Numbered from the stretch's first letter, positions 1 through 7,798 are shown. The stretch: 23,276 nucleotides of DNA from Collinsella sp. (GCA_019414465.1 DXLY01000001.1:39132-62407); one strand, 5' to 3'. Program-made: numbers and translations. The notes: generated by a model from the letters alone, not told the origin.

Positions 1-6
1 CGCGCC

Positions 7-34
7 GTTACGCGGTTTGGTAAAACCGCGTAAC
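7..34. terminator. Hairpin downstream of lacC, possible terminator
   Basis: A perfect 12-bp inverted repeat (7-18 with 23-34) surrounds a 4-nt loop, immediately after the lacC stop. The sequence beyond it is outside the window, so a U-tract cannot be judged. It could be a terminator or an intercistronic hairpin before a further lac gene. Confidence 0.5.
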
Positions 35-35
35 C

Positions 36-971
36 CTACAGTTCAGTCACGACAACGCTGTTGTAGACCTCGTCCCAGCGATCCATGACCAGGTGGCCGG
101 TCTTGGGGTCCATGGCGTTAAGCTTGCCGCAGGTATTGGCGGTCTTGAGCACCGTGACGTCGTCGGCACCAGCAGCAATGGCATGCGCAAAGCCGGCGAT
201 GGTCGAGTCGCCGGAACCCGTCGCGTTCACAGCCGCAATCGCGGGCGTCTTGGCGCGGAACGCGCGGCCCTCATGGAAGCCCACCGAACCGGCAGCCCCC
301 ATCGAAACGACAACCCAGGGGATACCGGCAAAGCGGTCATCGGCGGCAAGCGCCTCGCGCAGGGCATCGACATCATCGGTCGTAAAGGACGTACCCAGCA
401 GGCCGTTAATCTCGGTCAGGTTGGGCTTTACAAGCTCAGGCTTAGCGTCGGACTCCAGCGCGGCTTCCAGCGATGCACCCGAAGTGTCGAGCAGCACCTT
501 GGCGCCCGCCTCCTCGGCGATCTTGACGAGCTCGGCGTAGTAGCCGGCATCGACGCCACGCGGCAGTGAGCCCGAAAGCGTCACAACGTCCGCCTTCGCT
601 GCAAGCTCGGCGAACTTAGCCGTAAAGGCCTCGAGCTCGGCCGGGGCGATCTGCGGGCCGCTCTCCAGCAGCTCGGTCTGATTACCCTCGTGCAGAATAT
701 TCAGGCAAATGCGCGTCTCACCGGCGATGGGCACAAAGTCGTTCTTGACGCCGTCGGCATCCATAAGCTCGGCCATATAGGCGCCCATGTGGCCGCCGAG
801 CAGACCGGTCGCGAGCACGTCGTCGCCCAGCTGCAGCAGCACGCGGCTCACGTTGAGGCCCTTGCCGCCAGCGGTCTTTTCGGGCGTCACACGGTTAACA
901 TCGTCGATGATCAGCTTGTCGAGCTGATAGCGCGTATCAATCGACGGGTTCATGGTAACGGTCAGAATCAT
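36..971 (-). CDS. lacC: Tagatose-6-phosphate kinase (PfkB family)
   Basis: This 311-residue cytosolic kinase is predicted to phosphorylate tagatose 6-phosphate to tagatose 1,6-bisphosphate with ATP, the second step of the tagatose pathway. It has the PfkB hallmarks: the N-terminal GGKGLNVSR at residues 35-43, VKPNLTEI at 183-190, and the C-terminal NATGSGDS at 251-258, whose Asp257 is the expected catalytic base. Length is normal for LacC/FruK proteins. The ATG is preceded by AGGAG at 7 nt. The family alone does not separate LacC from 1-phosphofructokinase (FruK). The choice rests on the upstream lacA and lacB genes on the same strand. A 340-nt spacer with repeats separates it from lacB, so it may be expressed at a different level or from an extra promoter. 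Confidence 0.85.
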   Translation of the reverse strand: MILTVTMNPSIDTRYQLDKLIIDDVNRVTPEKTAGGKGLNVSRVLLQLGDDVLATGLLGGHMGAYMAELMDADGVKNDFVPIAGETRICLNILHEGNQTELLESGPQIAPAELEAFTAKFAELAAKADVVTLSGSLPRGVDAGYYAELVKIAEEAGAKVLLDTSGASLEAALESDAKPELVKPNLTEINGLLGTSFTTDDVDALREALAADDRFAGIPWVVVSMGAAGSVGFHEGRAFRAKTPAIAAVNATGSGDSTIAGFAHAIAAGADDVTVLKTANTCGKLNAMDPKTGHLVMDRWDEVYNSVVVTEL

Positions 972-1101
972 ATTGAACTCCTGTTTAGAAAACCGGCCCG
1001 CGCCCCCTCACAGAAACGCGAGCCGTCAATTAAAAAGCCGCAGAATGCCGGGTACCGCCAAAACGAAGCACACAAGCTCAGCAAGCAAAAGTGTTATCAG
1101 A

Positions 1102-1302
1102 GCAGTTCGCTTGCCAGACGGCTTCGCAACAACAGGGGCGACCCCACAGGCACCCCCAACGTCAGCGTGAAGCCAGCTGGCGAGGCAAGGTGCCTTGAAG
1201 CGAGGCGGCATTGACCTTCTGGCCATGCCACTGAAGCTGAACGGCAGCTCGCCCGCCAGATGGCTTCGCAGCGTCGACTGGTCTGGCGTTCGGTAGAACG
1301 CC
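1102..1302. repeat. lacB-lacC spacer with diverged 29-nt repeats and a hairpin
   Basis: The 340-nt spacer between lacC and lacB contains no convincing gene. Two 29-nt direct copies lie at 1102-1130 and 1244-1272. They match at 24 of 29 positions and all five differences are transitions. A 15-nt inverted partial copy lies between them (1169-1183, centred on GCCAGCTGGC), so hairpins with either flanking copy are possible. Just after the lacB stop there is a perfect 7-bp stem with a GGTA loop (1285-1302). It may be an intercistronic REP-like or mRNA-processing region. Confidence 0.6.
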
Positions 1303-1311
1303 GGAACCCCA

Positions 1312-1836
1312 CTAGTCGTGGTATTCGCCGCGGTCCCACTTCTCCAGGAACTCGTCAAAGAAGTGCGGGTCAGCCTGAGCCTCGGCGTCGGCCTTGTTGC
1401 AGGCATCAATCTTGGCAATCAGGGCATCGTGCTCGGGAGTCTTGTCGTAGGGCTCCTCCAGGAAGGCAAGCATGATATCGGCCATCAGGAACTCGCCGGT
1501 GATCTTGCCGCCAAAGCCCACGATGTTGGCGTTGAGCTCGCGACGGGCATACAGGGCAGAGGTCATGTCGCGAACCAGGGCGCAGCGGGCGCCGGGAACC
1601 TTGTTGACGGCGTTGGTGATGCCGATGCCGGTGCCGCACAGGGCCACGCCAAAGTCGGCCTTGCCGCTGGCAACAGCCTCGCCCACGGCCTTACCGTAAA
1701 TGGGATAGTGCGTACGGGTGTGGCTGTAGGTGCCGCAGTCAAGCACCTTGTAGCCAGCCTGCTCCAGGCGGTCGGCCAGATAGATCTTCTCGTCCGTAAC
1801 GATATGGTCGCAACCGATTGCGATGGTCTTCTTCAT
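1312..1836 (-). CDS. lacB: Galactose-6-phosphate isomerase, LacB subunit
   Basis: This protein of 174 residues belongs to the RpiB/LacAB sugar-phosphate isomerase family. With LacA it is predicted to convert galactose 6-phosphate to tagatose 6-phosphate in the cytosol. The N-terminal IAIGCDH strand and the CGTGIGITNAVNK loop (Cys67 onward) are typical of LacB and contrast with LacA, which lacks this cysteine. The length fits LacB (about 171 residues). A GAAAGGA ribosome-binding site precedes the ATG. It lies 63 nt downstream of lacA on the same strand, so the two subunits are very likely co-transcribed. Confidence 0.92.
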   Translation of the reverse strand: MKKTIAIGCDHIVTDEKIYLADRLEQAGYKVLDCGTYSHTRTHYPIYGKAVGEAVASGKADFGVALCGTGIGITNAVNKVPGARCALVRDMTSALYARRELNANIVGFGGKITGEFLMADIMLAFLEEPYDKTPEHDALIAKIDACNKADAEAQADPHFFDEFLEKWDRGEYHD

Positions 1837-1899
1837 CAGAACGTCCTTTCGTCTGAATTCACAAGTTGAGATAGAAGTTCGAGTTCTCGGTGGCTCTCG

Positions 1900-2328
1900 T
1901 TAGGCCATCTTATTGAGCATGTCGACACGGATCTGGTGACGGCCGCCGGCGTACTGGGCGCGCAGGAACTCGCGGGCGATCTTCTTGGCGACCTCGGTGC
2001 CCACAACGCCCGGGCCCATGGTGACCATGCGCGAGCCGTTGTGTTCGCGGGTCATGTAAGCGGAACGCTCATCGGAAATGTTGGCGACGACCATGCCCTT
2101 GATCTTGACGGCGGCCATATAGGAGCCGACGCCGTACTTATCGAATGCGAAGCCCTGGGAATCCTTGTGCTCCAGCAGGTCCTTGGCAACGGCGGTGGCG
2201 GAATCGACAAAGTCCGCGGCAGGGGTCTCGGAATAGTCGACGACCTCGTGACCGTCGGCGATGAGCATCTCCTTGATGGACTCCTTCATCGACATACCGT
2301 CGGCATCGGAAGCGATTACAACTCTCAT
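1900..2328 (-). CDS. lacA: Galactose-6-phosphate isomerase, LacA subunit
   Basis: This 142-residue RpiB-family protein starts MRVVIASDADGMSMKES and carries a degenerate active loop (FDKYGVGSYMAA) in place of the CGTG loop of LacB, as expected for the LacA subunit. It forms the galactose-6-phosphate isomerase with LacB. It is first in the minus-strand lacABC operon, with a strong AGGAGG site before the ATG. The upstream region holds two copies of a candidate LacR site and a 21-nt-period ACCG repeat, so induction by the lactose/galactose pathway is likely. Confidence 0.9.
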   Translation of the reverse strand: MRVVIASDADGMSMKESIKEMLIADGHEVVDYSETPAADFVDSATAVAKDLLEHKDSQGFAFDKYGVGSYMAAVKIKGMVVANISDERSAYMTREHNGSRMVTMGPGVVGTEVAKKIAREFLRAQYAGGRHQIRVDMLNKMA

Positions 2329-2422
2329 GACATCCTCCTTGAGAGATACGCAGGTGCGTAGTTTCTGTTTGGAAGTGTTGAATCGCGTTCAGGTCCGGGC
2401 ATCTGAATGTGCGGTTCTTCAC

Positions 2423-2440
2423 TGTTCATGTTTATTTGAA
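2423..2440 (-). promoter_or_regulatory. Candidate LacR operator, lacA-proximal
   Basis: Read on the minus strand the site is TTCAAATAAACATGAACA, matching sites before lacF and lacR (consensus TTCAAAYAnnAWGAACA). It also forms TGTTCA-8-TGAACA on the plus strand. A weak possible promoter has its -35 at 2457-2462 (TTGCAG), a 17-nt spacer and its -10 at 2434-2439 (TCAAAT), so the operator would cover the -10. Confidence 0.55.
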
Positions 2441-2480
2441 CACATTCGAACATTAACTGCAACAATAATTTGTTTGTCTT

Positions 2481-2498
2481 TGTTCTTTTTTGAACAAA
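2481..2498 (-). promoter_or_regulatory. Candidate LacR operator, lacA-distal
   Basis: The minus-strand sequence TTTGTTCAAAAAAGAACA shares the AAAAAAGAACA half with the lacF site. It lies within a perfect 7-6-7 inverted repeat (TTTGTTC, six T, GAACAAA; 2479-2498). The site centre is 58 nt from the proximal operator, a spacing that would allow cooperative binding or a short loop. Confidence 0.55.
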
Positions 2499-2499
2499 T

Positions 2500-2527
2500 A
2501 CCGTTCGCGGATGGTTGCTGACCGTTT
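2500..2527 (+). promoter_or_regulatory. ACCG direct repeat, 21-nt period, upstream of lacA
   Basis: ACCGTTC at 2500 and ACCGTTT at 2521 are exactly 21 nt apart. The same arrangement lies before lacF and the three cassette operons. Here the motif lies on the strand opposite to the regulated gene. The binding protein is unknown. Confidence 0.45.
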
Positions 2528-2571
2528 GGACTCAGAAAAGGCCCGGCTTACCGCGCATTCAACAAACAAAA

Positions 2572-2600
2572 GGGCGGCCGAGAACGTGTCTCGGCCGCCC
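2572..2600 (-). terminator. Terminator downstream of the membrane-protein gene
   Basis: A perfect 12-bp GC-rich stem (2572-2583 with 2589-2600) has a 5-nt loop. On the minus strand it is followed by a T-rich run (CTTTTGTTTGTT), which fits termination of the minus-strand gene ending at 2637. Confidence 0.75.
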
Positions 2601-2636
2601 TTCGGCGGTATGCCCCAGTATATACAGCTGTTTTAG

Positions 2637-3641
2637 CTACTCGGACTGCCCGCCCTTTTTGGCGTGCTTGGACGGAGCGCTCAGAAAGCGACCCGTCAGA
2701 TAGTTCGCCGGGCCGGAAATATCAATCCCCAGTAGCACGTGCCCCAGCCACAAAAACGCCGCGAGCACCAGCAATGGAATCACGCACGAGGTCACGATCA
2801 TCACGATGACGCCTTCGATCAGATCGGTCACCTGCTGCACAATTTCATCGGTAATCTGCTTGGCACCGCTGGTCACCGATGTGACGAGACCCGAGGCACC
2901 GTCGGCAAGCTGCTCAAGCACATTCTTGGACTCTGTGGACTCGGTCTTTTTCTTGCTTGCTTTGGAGCTGTCGCTATCTGCCGCATCCGCAGCCTTTTGC
3001 TGAGCTTGCTCAATACTTACGCGATACGTTTCATCGACCTTCTGCGACACCCATACGCTTGCGGGCACCAACACCATGCCAATTATGGCGACCACCAGCA
3101 CACGCGTTGCCACGCGGCGAATGACTGTGCTCGTGCTCCAGCGTCCGTGAATGCCAAGTGAGATCGCAAAGAGCACCAGCGCAAACGGGATCAGGATGCC
3201 CAGGCCAACCGACCACAAAATCGTAAGCAAATATTTCTCTAGGTATAGCACGGCAAGCACGATACCAAGGTTGCCTGAAAGCTGCGCGAGCTGCTCGGCG
3301 ACTGGCGTTCCCGTATCGCCCGGCAGCGCAGTGATACCCGCAGATAGGGCGACGCACGAGGTCGTGAGCGCCAAAACATTGCCCTTCTTTTGATCGATGA
3401 CTTCGATGGTGGAGTCCCAAGTCTTGGTATCGGCAAAATGCGGACGAGCTACAAAGCCCGACAGCAGCGCCAGTACCACGAGCGCAACGATAAAGCCAAT
3501 CTGTAGCTTTTTGTTTGCGCACACGATATCGGACAGGCTGGGCTGTAGCTCGGTTACCGTCGTATGCTCAGTTATCTGGACAGGACGCCCATGGGCCATC
3601 TCGTGCGCACCTCTTTTTTGTATTGACCCGTTATCCGGCAT
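2637..3641 (-). CDS. Multi-pass membrane protein of unknown function
   Basis: I do not recognise this family. The 334-residue protein has a hydrophilic N-terminus of about 45 residues, then hydrophobic segments at roughly 46-65, 124-140, 141-165, 178-198 and 276-304. A charged loop rich in Ala, Ser, Lys and Glu (about 205-245) is likely to be flexible. The tail is basic (KHAKKGG). The first ATG is preferred because GAGGAGG lies 7 nt before it; an internal ATG at residue 15 (3599) has no comparable site. It is monocistronic, with its own terminator at 2572-2600. It lies between lacA and lacF, but nothing in its sequence links it to sugar uptake. Confidence 0.75.
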   Translation of the reverse strand: MPDNGSIQKRGAHEMAHGRPVQITEHTTVTELQPSLSDIVCANKKLQIGFIVALVVLALLSGFVARPHFADTKTWDSTIEVIDQKKGNVLALTTSCVALSAGITALPGDTGTPVAEQLAQLSGNLGIVLAVLYLEKYLLTILWSVGLGILIPFALVLFAISLGIHGRWSTSTVIRRVATRVLVVAIIGMVLVPASVWVSQKVDETYRVSIEQAQQKAADAADSDSSKASKKKTESTESKNVLEQLADGASGLVTSVTSGAKQITDEIVQQVTDLIEGVIVMIVTSCVIPLLVLAAFLWLGHVLLGIDISGPANYLTGRFLSAPSKHAKKGGQSE

Positions 3642-3757
3642 TTGGATACCTCCTCATTCCGGCCTGTATTGCGGGTGAAAGTATACCCATCCAGCGAAAA
3701 ACCGAACGGGAGGGCGTGCAGAAGCTCCATAACGCTGCTAGTCGAACAGTGCCATTT

Positions 3758-3979
3758 CAAAACTATGCCGGTTTACTACCGTAAAACCGATAGGACCGAC
3801 CACATTTGCTATTAGCAGAAAATGGCAAGCTTTCTACCTGCGGCTTTGATAACGCTGTTCTTTCTATAGTTGAATGAATACGATTCATCGTAGTAAACCG
3901 GCATAGTTTTGTAACCGACGGGTCGAGTCGGCACCGCAACAAACCTAATAACCCGTTTTCTTCCATCCTCAAAGGATCA
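3758..3979. repeat. 222-nt repeat element, copy 1
   Basis: The core 3758-3911 (154 nt) is bounded by a perfect 22-bp inverted repeat (3758-3779 and 3890-3911). A second copy at 22236-22457 has the same core length and the same total length. Outside the right arm, similarity resumes exactly 42 nt on, at CCGTTTTC, and ends in GGATCA. Within that 27-nt block the copies differ at four positions, all transitions. No transposase lies nearby. A MITE-like mobile repeat or a structured RNA are both possible. It lies between the lacF terminator and the start of the membrane-protein gene. Confidence 0.8.
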
Positions 3980-3995
3980 AATGCATGGCAGGAGT

Positions 3996-4037
3996 GTCCC
4001 TAACTGCCGGCAGATAAGGAACGTCCCCAAGTGCCGG
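3996..4037. repeat. REP-like tandem motif
   Basis: GTCCCTAACTGCCGG (3996-4010) and GTCCCCAAGTGCCGG (4023-4037) are 13/15 identical and 27 nt apart. They resemble short extragenic repeats that are scattered in some Gram-positive genomes. The motif lies just downstream of the lacF terminator. Confidence 0.45.
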
Positions 4038-4040
4038 GTA

Positions 4041-4080
4041 AAAAGAAAAAGCCCTGTCGCGAGTCTGCGGCAGAGCTTTT
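4041..4080 (-). terminator. Terminator of lacF
   Basis: On the minus strand, a 10-bp stem with one mismatch (4067-4076 with 4051-4060) has a 6-nt loop and is followed by TTTTTCTTTTT. This is a good intrinsic terminator 28 nt after the lacF stop. Confidence 0.85.
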
Positions 4081-4107
4081 GGAAGGGGACTTGGTTGTGA
4101 GGGCTCG

Positions 4108-4446
4108 TTAGGCGAGCTTGGCCTCGAGCTCGGCGATGCGCTTGTAGGCATCGATGGTAAAGCGGGTCTGCTTCTCCAGGATCATAGTGGTCATGAGGGT
4201 GTCCTGAGCGTGAGCCATGATGAAGGTCATTTCCATCTCGCCACCGCCGGCCTCCTGCGAAAGCAGTTTGGTCTGCGTGTCGTGGGCACCGATGAGCGCA
4301 TCGCTGGCATCCTTGTGCAGCTGTTCGGCCTTCTCAAAGTCACCCTCGCGAGCAGCATCGAGCGCTGCAAGCAGATCGGTCTGGGCGTCACCTGCGTATG
4401 CGACAATCTCGAATCCAACCATCGAGATTTCTTCTTTGGTTGCCAT
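4108..4446 (-). CDS. lacF: PTS lactose/cellobiose-family EIIA
   Basis: This 112-residue all-helical EIIA accepts phosphate from HPr and passes it to a lactose-type EIIB. The motif MAHAQDTLM places the phospho-accepting histidine at His79 and the conserved metal-associated aspartate at Asp82, as in LacF proteins. It is slightly longer than the usual 103-105 residues. The ATG has AAAGGA at 8 nt. The gene is monocistronic, with its own promoter and terminator. No other lactose-type EIIA is present in the window, and none of the three EIICB proteins carries an EIIA domain, so it probably serves more than one permease. Its promoter holds a candidate LacR operator. Confidence 0.9.
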   Translation of the reverse strand: MATKEEISMVGFEIVAYAGDAQTDLLAALDAAREGDFEKAEQLHKDASDALIGAHDTQTKLLSQEAGGGEMEMTFIMAHAQDTLMTTMILEKQTRFTIDAYKRIAELEAKLA

Positions 4447-4524
4447 GTTGCGTTCCTTTCACATATGAACCAATGGAGAGCATCGCGTCCGGGCATACGC
4501 GCTGCGTTGTGTATGACAGAAACA

Positions 4525-4554
4525 ATAACATTCAAACAAAAAAGAACAGCTCAA
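4525..4554 (-). promoter_or_regulatory. lacF promoter with embedded LacR-like operator
   Basis: On the minus strand a possible -35 TTGAGC (4549-4554) and -10 TGTTAT (4525-4530) are separated by 18 nt. That spacer, 4531-4548, is exactly the candidate operator, TTCAAACAAAAAAGAACA on the plus strand. Repressor binding there would block RNA polymerase directly. Confidence 0.5.
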
Positions 4555-4572
4555 AACGTAATTTCGAGCTAT

Positions 4573-4600
4573 GAACGGTCACTTTTCGCCCGTGAACGGT
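4573..4600 (-). promoter_or_regulatory. ACCG direct repeat, 21-nt period, upstream of lacF
   Basis: Two ACCGTTC copies on the minus strand (4594-4600 and 4573-4579) are 21 nt apart, upstream of the proposed -35 and in the same orientation as lacF. That position suits an activator. Confidence 0.5.
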
Positions 4601-4660
4601 TTTTAAACCAATCTGAACAATATCAAACACAATTATCGGCAACCCAAACAGGACCGCACC

Positions 4661-5665
4661 CTAACACAAATCGCGCACCGTATCGCCCTCTACTAGCACA
4701 CCGGGGATCAGCATGTGCTCCACGCCAGACGCACCCCCATCGGCGTCGGCAATCTTGTCGACCGCCCACATGCCGACGCGCTTGTTGTCAAAGCGCACCG
4801 TGGTCAGGCGACGGTCGGGCACGATATCGCCCAGGCTGTCATCAACACCCACCACACTCACGTCCTCGGGCACACGCCTTCCGCATGACTCGAGCCCGCG
4901 AATGCAGCCGTATGCCATGGCATCGTTGGAAGCATAAATGGCCGTACAGGTCGGATCTTCCGCCAGAGCCTGACCGGCAGCATATCCGCTCTGTGCCGTC
5001 CAATCCCCACGGACGAGTCGCGGCGGCTCAATTCCATGCGCGCGCAATGTCTCGCGCCAGCCTTCCTCGCGCCGCATGCCCGAAAGCGAGCGCTCGGGAC
5101 ACGAGATAAAGTGCACGGTTTTGTGCCCCCGCCCCAGCAAGTACTCGACCACCTGGCGCGAGCAATCGAACTGGTCGTTATCGACCGTTGAACAGAGCGG
5201 GTGCTCCAGCATCGTAACGAGCACCGTCTGCATGCCGGGCAGCGGCTCGAAGGTGCCAAAGTCCGCTGGCATGCGATTCATGATCACGACCATGCCGTCT
5301 ACCGGCAGCGCGCTCATACGCGACGATGCGCTCTCGAGGGTATAGGGATGTCCATCTACTTTAGTGAGGGTGATGGCATAGCCATGTTTGTCGGCCGCGG
5401 CGGCAAAGCCCTCCATACGGTCGAGGTTGCCGGTACCGGTAATGTTGAACATGGCGACGCCGACGGTCTTAAACTTGCCACGGCGCAGCGATCGACCGGC
5501 AAAATTGGGGCGATACCCCAGCTCGCGCATGGCGGCACGCACGCGTTCCTTGGTCTCGGGGCGCACACTGGGCGAATCGTGCACGGTGCGCGAGACCGTC
5601 TGCTCCGAGACGCCCGCGAGGCGCGCCACGTCTTTGACGGATACCGATTTTTTAACAGCGGCCAT
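4661..5665 (-). CDS. LacI-family transcriptional regulator, cassette 1
   Basis: This 334-residue regulator has an N-terminal helix-turn-helix and hinge (about residues 8-62; VKDVARLAGVSEQTVSRTV) followed by a periplasmic-binding-protein-like sugar-sensing domain. The recognition helix carries Glu-Gln at the two positions that set specificity in LacI (S-EQ-TVSR). It diverges from the lacE/lacG operon of cassette 1 and is probably its repressor. Three candidate operators lie in the shared 357-nt region. No clear terminator separates its stop from lacF, so some read-through is possible. It is a paralogue of the other two LacI proteins here; all end in a similar LVE-xx-VxDL segment. Confidence 0.88.
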   Translation of the reverse strand: MAAVKKSVSVKDVARLAGVSEQTVSRTVHDSPSVRPETKERVRAAMRELGYRPNFAGRSLRRGKFKTVGVAMFNITGTGNLDRMEGFAAAADKHGYAITLTKVDGHPYTLESASSRMSALPVDGMVVIMNRMPADFGTFEPLPGMQTVLVTMLEHPLCSTVDNDQFDCSRQVVEYLLGRGHKTVHFISCPERSLSGMRREEGWRETLRAHGIEPPRLVRGDWTAQSGYAAGQALAEDPTCTAIYASNDAMAYGCIRGLESCGRRVPEDVSVVGVDDSLGDIVPDRRLTTVRFDNKRVGMWAVDKIADADGGASGVEHMLIPGVLVEGDTVRDLC

Positions 5666-5678
5666 AGGTCGATCTTTC

Positions 5679-5696
5679 TATGTCAACGATGCCATT
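5679..5696. promoter_or_regulatory. Candidate LacI operator, cassette 1, regulator-proximal
   Basis: TATGTCAACGATGCCATT fits AATGnnnACGTnnnCATT at 10 of 12 defined positions and shares the TGCCATT half with the other cassette 1 sites. It lies 14 nt upstream of the regulator's start codon, suggesting autoregulation. Confidence 0.45.
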
Positions 5697-5756
5697 AGTG
5701 GCACCCTACGCAGTCAAATGAAACGTCTTCAAGTATATCTAACGCCTCCCCCACCA

Positions 5757-5787
5757 TACGCTCACCACCCAAAACCTACCGTTCACC
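5757..5787 (+). promoter_or_regulatory. ACCG-type direct repeat, 21-nt period, cassette 1
   Basis: TACGCTCACC at 5757 and ACCGTTCACC at 5778 match at 7 of 10 positions and are 21 nt apart. This is the weakest member of the set of five. An additional inverted GAACGG lies at 5805-5810. Confidence 0.35.
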
Positions 5788-5823
5788 GACATTTTTGCTT
5801 CCCCGAACGGCTTTTGTCGCCCA

Positions 5824-5841
5824 AATGTTAGCGTTGCCATT
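5824..5841. promoter_or_regulatory. Candidate LacI operator, cassette 1, middle
   Basis: AATGTTAGCGTTGCCATT fits the shared pattern with one central mismatch. With the site at 5944-5961 it forms an inverted pair whose centres are 120 nt apart, a spacing that could support looping. Confidence 0.5.
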
Positions 5842-5943
5842 GTGCAAACACAGAGCCACCGGGCGGCTCAAACGTTTACGCGTAAGGAATCGACGGTTCG
5901 CAGGCACAGGAACCACCGGTTCGCGTCCTTTTTTGTGTCACAA

Positions 5944-5961
5944 AATGGCAACGTCAACATT
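5944..5961. promoter_or_regulatory. Candidate LacI operator, cassette 1, permease-proximal
   Basis: AATGGCAACGTCAACATT matches all 12 defined positions of AATGnnnACGTnnnCATT. It lies 61 nt before the lacE start, a suitable place for repression. Its better half-site reads ACGTTGCCATT on the minus strand. Confidence 0.55.
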
Positions 5962-6022
5962 TTAGCAACCGAACGTCAAAAGCTACCATCGTTGCTAACC
6001 CACCGACTCTTAGGAGCATTGC

Positions 6023-7798
6023 ATGGAGCAACTCATCGCCATCATCGAAAAGGGCCAGCCCTTTTTCAACGCGATCGCCCGCAACAAGTACCTCAAGGCG
6101 ATCCGCGACGGCTTTATCTCCGTCATCCCCATCATCATCTTTTCGTCCATCTTCTGCCTGGTAGCCTCGGTCCCCAACATCTGGGGTTTCTACTGGCCCG
6201 ATGACATCAACAACGCTCTGTGGAAGTGCTACAACTACTCCATGGGCATCCTGGCCATCGCCTGCGCCGCCACCACGGCCAAGCACTTCGCCGACGCCCA
6301 GAACCGCGATCTGCCCAAGAATAACCAGATTAACTTTATCTCATGCATGTGCGCGGCCATCATCGGCTTCTTGCTCCTTTCGAGCGACACCATCGCCACG
6401 GACGCCGCCAGCGGCTTCAACACCACCTACCTTGGTTCCAAGGGCCTGCTGACCGCCTTTATCGCTGCGTTTGTGACCGGCATCATCTACAAGTTCTTCA
6501 TTAAGCGCAACATCACCGTCAAGATGCCCGAGCAGGTTCCGCCCAACATCTCGCAGACCTTTAAGGACATCATCCCCTTCTCCGTCTGCATTACCGTCTT
6601 TTGGGTCTTTGACATCGTCTTCCGCGCTGCTTTTGGCTTCTGCTTTGCCCAGGGCGTCATCCAGGTGTTCCAGCCCCTGTTCACCGCTGCCGACGGCTAT
6701 ATCGGCCTCGCTGTGATTTACGGCGCCATGAGCCTCTTCTGGTTCGTCGGCGTCCACGGCCCCTCGATCGTCGAGCCCGCCATCGCCGCCGCTCTCGTTG
6801 CCAACATGACCGACAACCTAGCTGCGTTCCAGGCTGGCCAGCACGCTTCCGCTGTCCTGACCCAGGGTGCCCAGTACTTCGTCGTCTGCATGGGCGGCAC
6901 CGGCGCCACACTCGTCCTGGTCTTTATGTTCTGCTTCCTGGCTAAGTCCCAGGAGATGCGCGCCGTCGGTAAGGCCGCCATCGTCCCTGTCTGCTTTGCC
7001 GTCAACGAGCCGCTGCTGTTCGCCGCGCCCATCGTGCTCAACCCCGTCTTCTTTGTCCCGTTTGTCTTTGCACCGATCGCCAACATCTGGATCCTCAAGA
7101 TCTTTATCGACTTCTTGGGCATGAACGGCTTTATGTACACTCTGCCTTGGACCGTCCCCGGCCCCATCGGCACCATCATGGGCCTGGGCTTCCAGCCGCT
7201 CGCCTTTGTGATGCTCGCCCTTATCCTGGTCGTCGACTTCGTTCTGTACTACCCGTTCTTCCGTGCCTACGACGCCCAGAAGTGCGCCGAGGAGGCCGAG
7301 ATTTCCGAGGAGGAGCTCGCCGCCAAGAACGCCGAGAAGGCCGCCAAGCTCAACGATGCCTTCCAGGGCAAGGCTGACGCCAAGAGCGTTGCCGCCGGCG
7401 CTGCTGCCGAGGCCGTGAAGGCCGACTCCCTCGCCGCTTCCGCAGCACCCGCTGCCGAGACAACGACCGCCAGCGACCTCAACGGCAAGCGCGTGCTCGT
7501 GCTCTGCCAGGGCGGCGGAACCTCGGGCCTGCTCGCCAACGCGCTGGCCAAGGCCGCCAAGGAGCGCGGCATTAACCTCGAGACCGCTGCCGAGGCCTAT
7601 GGCAACCACGTGGACATGCTCCCCGACTTTGACCTGGTCGTCCTGGCCCCGCAGGCCGCAAGCTACCTGGCCGACCTGCAGAAGGACTGTGAGCGCGTGG
7701 GCAACAAGTGCGTCGCCTGCCGTGGCAAGCAGTACATCGAGCTCTCCCAGAACGGCGACAAGTCTCTCGCCTTCGTGAGTGAGCAACTTTCGAAGTAA
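6023..7798 (+). CDS. lacE: PTS lactose-type EIICB permease, cassette 1
   Basis: This 591-residue integral membrane protein imports and phosphorylates a beta-galactoside. The EIIC domain occupies about residues 1-420, with the conserved substrate-site segments FWFVGVHGPS (His245) and AVNEPLLFAAP. An Ala/Glu/Lys-rich linker (about 425-485) leads to a C-terminal EIIB domain with the phospho-cysteine in VLCQGGGTSG (Cys495). Length fits LacE (about 570-590). TTAGGAG precedes the ATG by 7 nt. It is first in an operon with the GH1 gene 67 nt downstream. It is the most divergent of the three EIICBs: it has Gln after the Cys where the others have Ala, and its C-terminal half differs. Phosphate probably comes from LacF. 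Confidence 0.88.
   Translation: MEQLIAIIEKGQPFFNAIARNKYLKAIRDGFISVIPIIIFSSIFCLVASVPNIWGFYWPDDINNALWKCYNYSMGILAIACAATTAKHFADAQNRDLPKNNQINFISCMCAAIIGFLLLSSDTIATDAASGFNTTYLGSKGLLTAFIAAFVTGIIYKFFIKRNITVKMPEQVPPNISQTFKDIIPFSVCITVFWVFDIVFRAAFGFCFAQGVIQVFQPLFTAADGYIGLAVIYGAMSLFWFVGVHGPSIVEPAIAAALVANMTDNLAAFQAGQHASAVLTQGAQYFVVCMGGTGATLVLVFMFCFLAKSQEMRAVGKAAIVPVCFAVNEPLLFAAPIVLNPVFFVPFVFAPIANIWILKIFIDFLGMNGFMYTLPWTVPGPIGTIMGLGFQPLAFVMLALILVVDFVLYYPFFRAYDAQKCAEEAEISEEELAAKNAEKAAKLNDAFQGKADAKSVAAGAAAEAVKADSLAASAAPAAETTTASDLNGKRVLVLCQGGGTSGLLANALAKAAKERGINLETAAEAYGNHVDMLPDFDLVVLAPQAASYLADLQKDCERVGNKCVACRGKQYIELSQNGDKSLAFVSEQLSK

Noticed and set aside
1026..1418. Minus-strand 130-codon open frame through the lacB-lacC spacer, with a hydrophobic end
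   Set aside because: Its first third lies inside lacB in another frame. The spacer repeats fall in different frames within it, and it has no good ribosome site. It is better explained as non-coding repeat sequence.
3763..3972. Short minus-strand frames in both 222-nt elements with a shared KLCRFTTMN stretch (also 22241-22450)
   Set aside because: The shared residues come from the conserved inverted arm and tail. The interior is not conserved as protein and there is no consistent start site.
3969..4151. 60-codon minus-strand frame over the lacF 3' end, terminator and REP-like motif
   Set aside because: It is a shadow of lacF and the repeat; the terminator lies inside it.
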